A DNA stretch of 64,000 nt from contig JALNLA010000001.1 of the NCBI GenBank assembly GCA_023267975.1, positions 310,001-374,000 of the forward strand, read 5' to 3'. The notes below the pieces were generated by a model. That model made no database searches and was not told the DNA's origin. It was given only the letters and a program-made list of their open reading frames with translations. Shown one piece after another: positions 61,009 to 64,000 of the stretch. The stretch's first letter is position 1, and each line of letters starts with the position of its first letter. This DNA comes from Candidatus Terraquivivens ruidianensis (GTDB taxonomy: Archaea > Thermoproteota > Nitrososphaeria_A > Caldarchaeales > Wolframiiraptoraceae). Made by a program: the position numbers and the translations under genes.

Positions 61009-61866
61009 ATGTCAGAAGCAAAGGAAGGCCGCAAGAGCTTAAGCAAGACCGTTGCGCTTATCGCGATCTGTGCTGCGCTCTACGCAGCCGCAGCGGCTGC
61101 TACCTCGCCGATACCCACTCCTTGGGGTGTAGGCCATTTCAGGCCAGGCGTCATAGTACCTGCTTTGTTCGCATTAATCTCCACACCTCTCGTAGCCGGA
61201 ACAGGTGCCGCGATAGGAACATTCATGGCCAGCTTCATCCTCGCCACGTTTGGCCTAAGCAACCCGGCTCTGAGCTTGGTGTCGGGCGTTCCCGGGAACC
61301 TCGTTGGCTTCTACTTATTGGGCTGGTTACTATCTAAGGGCAGAACATGGCGTTCCTTCGTTTCCAGTAGCATCGTATCCCTATTCGTCGGGAACTTCAT
61401 AGCGGCGACCGGTGTGACGGCGTACTTCTCCTTCGTCGTGCCAACTTGGGCGGCATGGACGATTAATGAGAAGCTTCTTACGATACTCGGCCTCACATTA
61501 TTCTGGATGGTTACGATGATTCCGTTCGTCGTTGCCCTAGTGCCTCCGCTCTACAGAGGGATAGCGCCGATCGTATCGGAGAGGTTTGCCACGGCCGTGA
61601 GGTCCGAGGTTTTCGGCAACGACAAGCCTAGGGACCTACTATACAACTCGGTCATGATATTCTTGCTATTCGTGGCCATTTATGTGGGCGTGGTTATGAC
61701 GCCCTTCGGTGACGCCATCTTTAGCAAGGTCATCAGGCCCGAATACATCTTTTGGGTCAAGAACCTGTTCATAATAGCAGGTGGTACCGTGCTGGCGTTC
61801 GGGTTGACAGCGTCGTTCTTCATGGGCAAGAAGTTGTCCCCGGAAAGCATCGGACGGAGAATCTAA
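61009..61866 (+). CDS. ECF transporter S component-like membrane protein
   Basis: A 285-residue protein with about seven membrane segments. TVALIAICAALYAAAAAATSPIP, a GHFRPGVIVPALFALI stretch, and VAGTGAAIGTFMASF followed by GNLVGFYLLGWLL fit the vitamin-type ECF S component (substrate-binding) pattern. The substrate is unknown, and no riboswitch is visible in the 118-bp leader. The second half is longer than in typical S subunits and may hold an extra module. Confidence 0.7.
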   Translation: MSEAKEGRKSLSKTVALIAICAALYAAAAAATSPIPTPWGVGHFRPGVIVPALFALISTPLVAGTGAAIGTFMASFILATFGLSNPALSLVSGVPGNLVGFYLLGWLLSKGRTWRSFVSSSIVSLFVGNFIAATGVTAYFSFVVPTWAAWTINEKLLTILGLTLFWMVTMIPFVVALVPPLYRGIAPIVSERFATAVRSEVFGNDKPRDLLYNSVMIFLLFVAIYVGVVMTPFGDAIFSKVIRPEYIFWVKNLFIIAGGTVLAFGLTASFFMGKKLSPESIGRRI

Positions 61867-61922
61867 AGCATCGCGTCTTTAAGGGTTATTTAGAAGAAGC
61901 TCAAAACGGTTAGCGAAAGACA

Positions 61923-62029
61923 GGGGCCGTGGTCTAGCGGTATGACGCGCTCGCATAAGGCCGCCCTCACGGCACCTCGATATGGCTGGGAAACGGCGGA
62001 GGTCGTGGGTTCGAACCCCACCGGCCCCA
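61923..62029 (+). tRNA. tRNA-Val (CAC) with two introns
   Basis: Acceptor GGGGCCG/CGGCCCC, D stem GTC/GAC, anticodon stem CCGCC/GGCGG with loop starting CTCAC (anticodon CAC), and T arm GTGGG-TTCGAAC-CCCAC. Two insertions must be removed: 13 nt at 61947-61959 (position 25/26) and about 22 nt at 61972-61993 (about 37/38). The first fits a relaxed motif with TATG/CATA central helix and GCGG/CCGC outer helix; the second has CTCA/TGGG as central helix. The mature length is 72 nt without CCA. The exact second cut may shift by a base. Confidence 0.9.
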
Positions 62030-62115
62030 TCCACGCGAACATTACGAAGAACCTCAGAAATATATCGAGTGAAGGTTAGAAAAACTAAAATCAAGTTGTT
62101 TACACATACCTTACC

Positions 62116-62994
62116 ATGAGTTTTGTCGGTTTCATAGGTCTCGGGCTTATGGGAAAGCCCATGGCGAGTAGGTTGCTGAAAGCTGGATATGAGGTGGTGG
62201 TGCATAATCGGAGCCCTAAGCCCGTGGAGGAGCTTGTCGCGTTGGGCGCCCTTCCCGCATCGTCACCTCGTGAGGTGGCTGAGCGGTCGGAGTTTATTAT
62301 CACGATGCTACCTGACAATCCCGATGTACGTTCGGTCATCGCTGGGACCAACGGCGTAATCGAGGGAGTTAGAAAGGGTATGGTTGTTATCGACATGTCC
62401 ACGATCTCGCCCTCTCTTGTTCGGGAGCTCCATAAGATGTTGGCCGATAAGGACGTAGATCTTCTCGATGCGCCAGTATCTGGAAGTACGATGGCCGCAG
62501 AGGCTGGTACCCTTACCATCATGGTTGGTGGAAAGCAGGAGGCCTACGAGCGAGCTCTACCGCTTTTCAGGGCTATGGGTGACAAAATCTTTTACATGGG
62601 CGACCCGGGAATGGGAGCTTACACCAAGCTTTGTAACCAGATAGCTGTTGGCCTCAACCTCCTCGCAACCTGTGAGGTCCTCCTCTTAGCCAAAAAGGTC
62701 GGCTTAGACCAGCAGAAGGTTATCGAAGTCCTCAGCACCGGCGCGGGCAACTCTTGGCAACTCACCACACTCGGTCCACGAATTATAAAGCGTGACTTCA
62801 GGCCTGGCTTCAAGGTTCAGCACTTACGGAAAGACTTACGCATCATTCGGGAGATTGCCGAGCAGCTTGGTCTACCGTTGATTGGTATCAGCTCGGTGGC
62901 CGAACTTGTCAAAGCTTTAGACCAGAAAGGACACGGGACCGATGGAACTCAATCGCTAATAACGTTACTGGAAGAGTTGGCCGGTATGGGGTAG
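62116..62994 (+). CDS. Beta-hydroxyacid dehydrogenase (3-hydroxyisobutyrate dehydrogenase/tartronate semialdehyde reductase family)
   Basis: A 292-residue NAD(P) enzyme: GFIGLGLMGKPMASRL for the cofactor, DAPVSGSTMAAEAGTLTIMVGG for the substrate, GMGAYTKLCNQ with the catalytic lysine, and GAGNSWQL. A nucleosome-binding NP60-like or glyoxylate/succinic semialdehyde reductase role is equally possible on sequence. It stands alone, after tRNA-Val. Confidence 0.93.
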   Translation: MSFVGFIGLGLMGKPMASRLLKAGYEVVVHNRSPKPVEELVALGALPASSPREVAERSEFIITMLPDNPDVRSVIAGTNGVIEGVRKGMVVIDMSTISPSLVRELHKMLADKDVDLLDAPVSGSTMAAEAGTLTIMVGGKQEAYERALPLFRAMGDKIFYMGDPGMGAYTKLCNQIAVGLNLLATCEVLLLAKKVGLDQQKVIEVLSTGAGNSWQLTTLGPRIIKRDFRPGFKVQHLRKDLRIIREIAEQLGLPLIGISSVAELVKALDQKGHGTDGTQSLITLLEELAGMG

Positions 62995-63008
62995 CCGCAT
63001 TTTTATCC

Positions 63009-63022
63009 TCAGATACCTGAGC
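63009..63022. terminator. Small hairpin after the beta-hydroxyacid dehydrogenase gene
   Basis: CTCAG-ATAC-CTGAG lies 14-27 bases beyond the gene's stop, after a short T run. It may aid termination or RNA stability; there is no strong U-tract after it. Confidence 0.3.
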
Positions 63023-63128
63023 GAAGGTTCTGTTCAGGCTAAGATAAAGGTTTGAAGACATGTTAATTTTAGGACCGATTTGCTAAGAATAAAGCTTGGC
63101 CTGATCGAAACTTTGCCTGAATAAACTT

Positions 63129-63290
63129 TTAGCGCTTTATCTCTCGCCTCTTCCACCTGAGATTCCTACTTCTGCACTTTCTGCACTTTTCTGCGGAGGC
63201 CGGATTCCTTACGCCGCAATTTCTGCATATCTTCACGTAGAGCTTGCGTCTCTGGGCCAGCTGTAGTAGCTCGGTATCCCTTATAGGCAT
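63129..63290 (-). CDS. rpl40e: 50S ribosomal protein L40e
   Basis: A 53-residue zinc-ribbon protein started at ATG 63290 (MPIRDTELL), the normal start of archaeal L40e. KICRNCGVRNPASAEKCRKCRSRNLRWKRRE holds four cysteines in two CxxC pairs. The upstream ATG at 63314 would add eight residues that homologues lack. Confidence 0.94.
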   Translation of the reverse strand: MPIRDTELLQLAQRRKLYVKICRNCGVRNPASAEKCRKCRSRNLRWKRREIKR

Positions 63291-63371
63291 GTCAGCGGTT
63301 GCCCCTAAAGCCACTAAATAAGGCCTTTCTTAAACTTTATTCTTTCAGCAAGCCCATATCCTCGGGGAAAG

Positions 63372-63382
63372 TATTTATTTAG
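63372..63382 (+). promoter_or_regulatory. TATA box for alba
   Basis: TATTTATTTAG lies about 60 bases before ATG 63437, implying a leader of about 35 bases with a GGTGAG ribosome site. Confidence 0.4.
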
Positions 63383-63436
63383 GGCTCAGAAGATATCCTC
63401 AGTAGTCCCGCTAGTAGAAAAATACTGGTGAGTAAA

Positions 63437-63718
63437 ATGTCAAAGGAGCAACCGGCGTCTACGATACTCGTAGGGAAGAAGCCTCTGATGAACTACGTGT
63501 TCGCGTGCTTGACGAGTCTTCAGAGCGGTTCTAATAACCTAGTCGTAAAGGCCAGGGGACGGGCGATAAGCAAGGCGGTCGACCTAGTCCAGATACTTCA
63601 GCAAAGGTTCCACAAAGACTTGAAGATAACGGACATAAAGATAGGTACTGAGCAGGTAACGGGTCAGGACAACCGGACGGTAAACGTGAGCACGATAGAG
63701 ATCAGCATAAGCAGGTAG
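63437..63718 (+). CDS. alba: DNA/RNA-binding protein Alba
   Basis: A 93-residue Alba. I start at ATG 63437 (MSKEQPAST), with GGTGAG five bases upstream; GTG 63428 would add three residues. ILVGKKPLMNYVFACLTSL, VVKARGRAISKAVDLVQILQ, and IKIGTEQ lie in the usual order, with the basic K residue near the N terminus that binds DNA in the homologues. It is a chromatin and RNA chaperone protein. Confidence 0.95.
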   Translation: MSKEQPASTILVGKKPLMNYVFACLTSLQSGSNNLVVKARGRAISKAVDLVQILQQRFHKDLKITDIKIGTEQVTGQDNRTVNVSTIEISISR

Positions 63719-63782
63719 CCGACATCCCGGCGACTAGAAAATGGGTAGTCATGCCGCAGCGGGCTACTTGGTGGTGTGCAGG

Positions 63783-64000
63783 ATGGAAATGCCAGTGTGT
63801 GCGTTCGACTTAAGGACTGGTATATTCTGCGAAAGGTGTGAAGAGAAGGTCAGACGTGGCGAAGTATCAGAGTTGGACATAAGGGTAATGAAGAGTCTCT
63901 TGGAGCTGGAGAAGACTTTCCACCAGCTCCAATCCATGTGCTACGTAAAGAGCGTGGACACTAAAGATACAATAGCCGTGGTGCTGAGGAATGGAAATCT
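63783..64000 (+). CDS. Zinc-finger/KH-like archaeal protein, 5' part
   Basis: The frame is open from ATG 63783 to the window end (72 codons). VCAFDLRTGIFCERCEEKVRRGEVSELDIRVMKSLLELEK resembles the start of a conserved archaeal family sometimes labelled NusA-like, with a CxxC-type metal site and a following KH domain. GGTGGTG lies 6 bases before the start. ATG 63741 in the same frame is another possible start. Direction matches alba. The rest lies beyond the window. Confidence 0.6.
   Translation, partial: MEMPVCAFDLRTGIFCERCEEKVRRGEVSELDIRVMKSLLELEKTFHQLQSMCYVKSVDTKDTIAVVLRNGN

Noticed and set aside
1-64000. CRISPR arrays, IS elements and rRNA genes
   Set aside because: No regularly spaced repeats, transposase-like reading frames or rRNA sequence were seen.

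Overview
The window is a dense, fully archaeal gene block. Diagnostic genes are an A-type ATPase, Rpo12, aEF-1beta, Alba, FEN1, S17e, L40e, a CDC48 AAA ATPase, CdvB/CdvC (ESCRT-III and Vps4-like) and archaeal-type CCA-adding enzyme. tRNA genes lack an encoded CCA and three of four carry bulge-helix-bulge introns at unusual sites. Cdv proteins, L40e and aberrant tRNA introns together point to the TACK group. A Caldarchaeales/Aigarchaeota-like or related thermophilic Nitrososphaeria-like organism is my best guess, but this is inference because there is no rRNA here. No CRISPR array, IS element, integrase or rRNA gene was seen.

Layout. 0-14 kb: end of coaBC, a SIMPL protein, a phosphoribosyltransferase, an ABC-2 exporter, tRNA-Pro(GGG) beside a possible tRNA remnant, a folate cyclo-ligase/ROK glucokinase pair, a membrane-anchored metzincin protease, a cupin, and a probable tmk-thpR-cca-kinase operon. 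14-21 kb: archaeal asparagine synthetase, nadE, EVE-domain protein, glmS, and convergent cdvB/cdvC. 21-25 kb: an AT-rich accessory island (isoprenoid-synthase-like protein, V4R-domain protein, HAD phosphatase, VanZ-like protein) ending at the 3' side of tRNA-Pro(TGG). 25-28 kb: AbrB-like protein, tRNA-Ile, a stand-alone RAM domain, Sua5/TsaC, KEOPS subunit Cgi121, a ubiquitin-like MoaD/ThiS protein, a probable C/D box sRNA and rps17e.

28-42 kb is energy metabolism: sdhA-C-D-B, a divergent Rieske/cytochrome b pair, a large FAD/FeS D-2-hydroxyacid dehydrogenase, an isocitrate dehydrogenase relative, and a DsrE2-TusA-SQR-ArsR sulfur operon with a palindrome between TATA box and start. 42-61 kb holds three separate A-ATPase loci (H-C; F; E-A-B) interleaved with aEF-1beta, CDC48, FEN1, an unusual MinD-like protein, a toxin-antitoxin module between 29-bp direct repeats, and an archaeosortase overlapping a family 2 glycosyltransferase. 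61-64 kb: an ECF S-like membrane protein, tRNA-Val with two introns, a beta-hydroxyacid dehydrogenase, L40e, Alba and the start of a zinc-finger/KH-like gene.

Together the respiratory genes suggest electrons from succinate, sulfide and a 2-hydroxyacid entering a quinone pool, a Rieske/cyt b complex, and a proton gradient used by the A-ATPase. The least-explained parts are the archaeosortase/glycosyltransferase pair with a possible in-protein sorting signal, the 21-25 kb island, the toxin-antitoxin cassette, and the dispersed palindromes near 4.1 and 53.8 kb.
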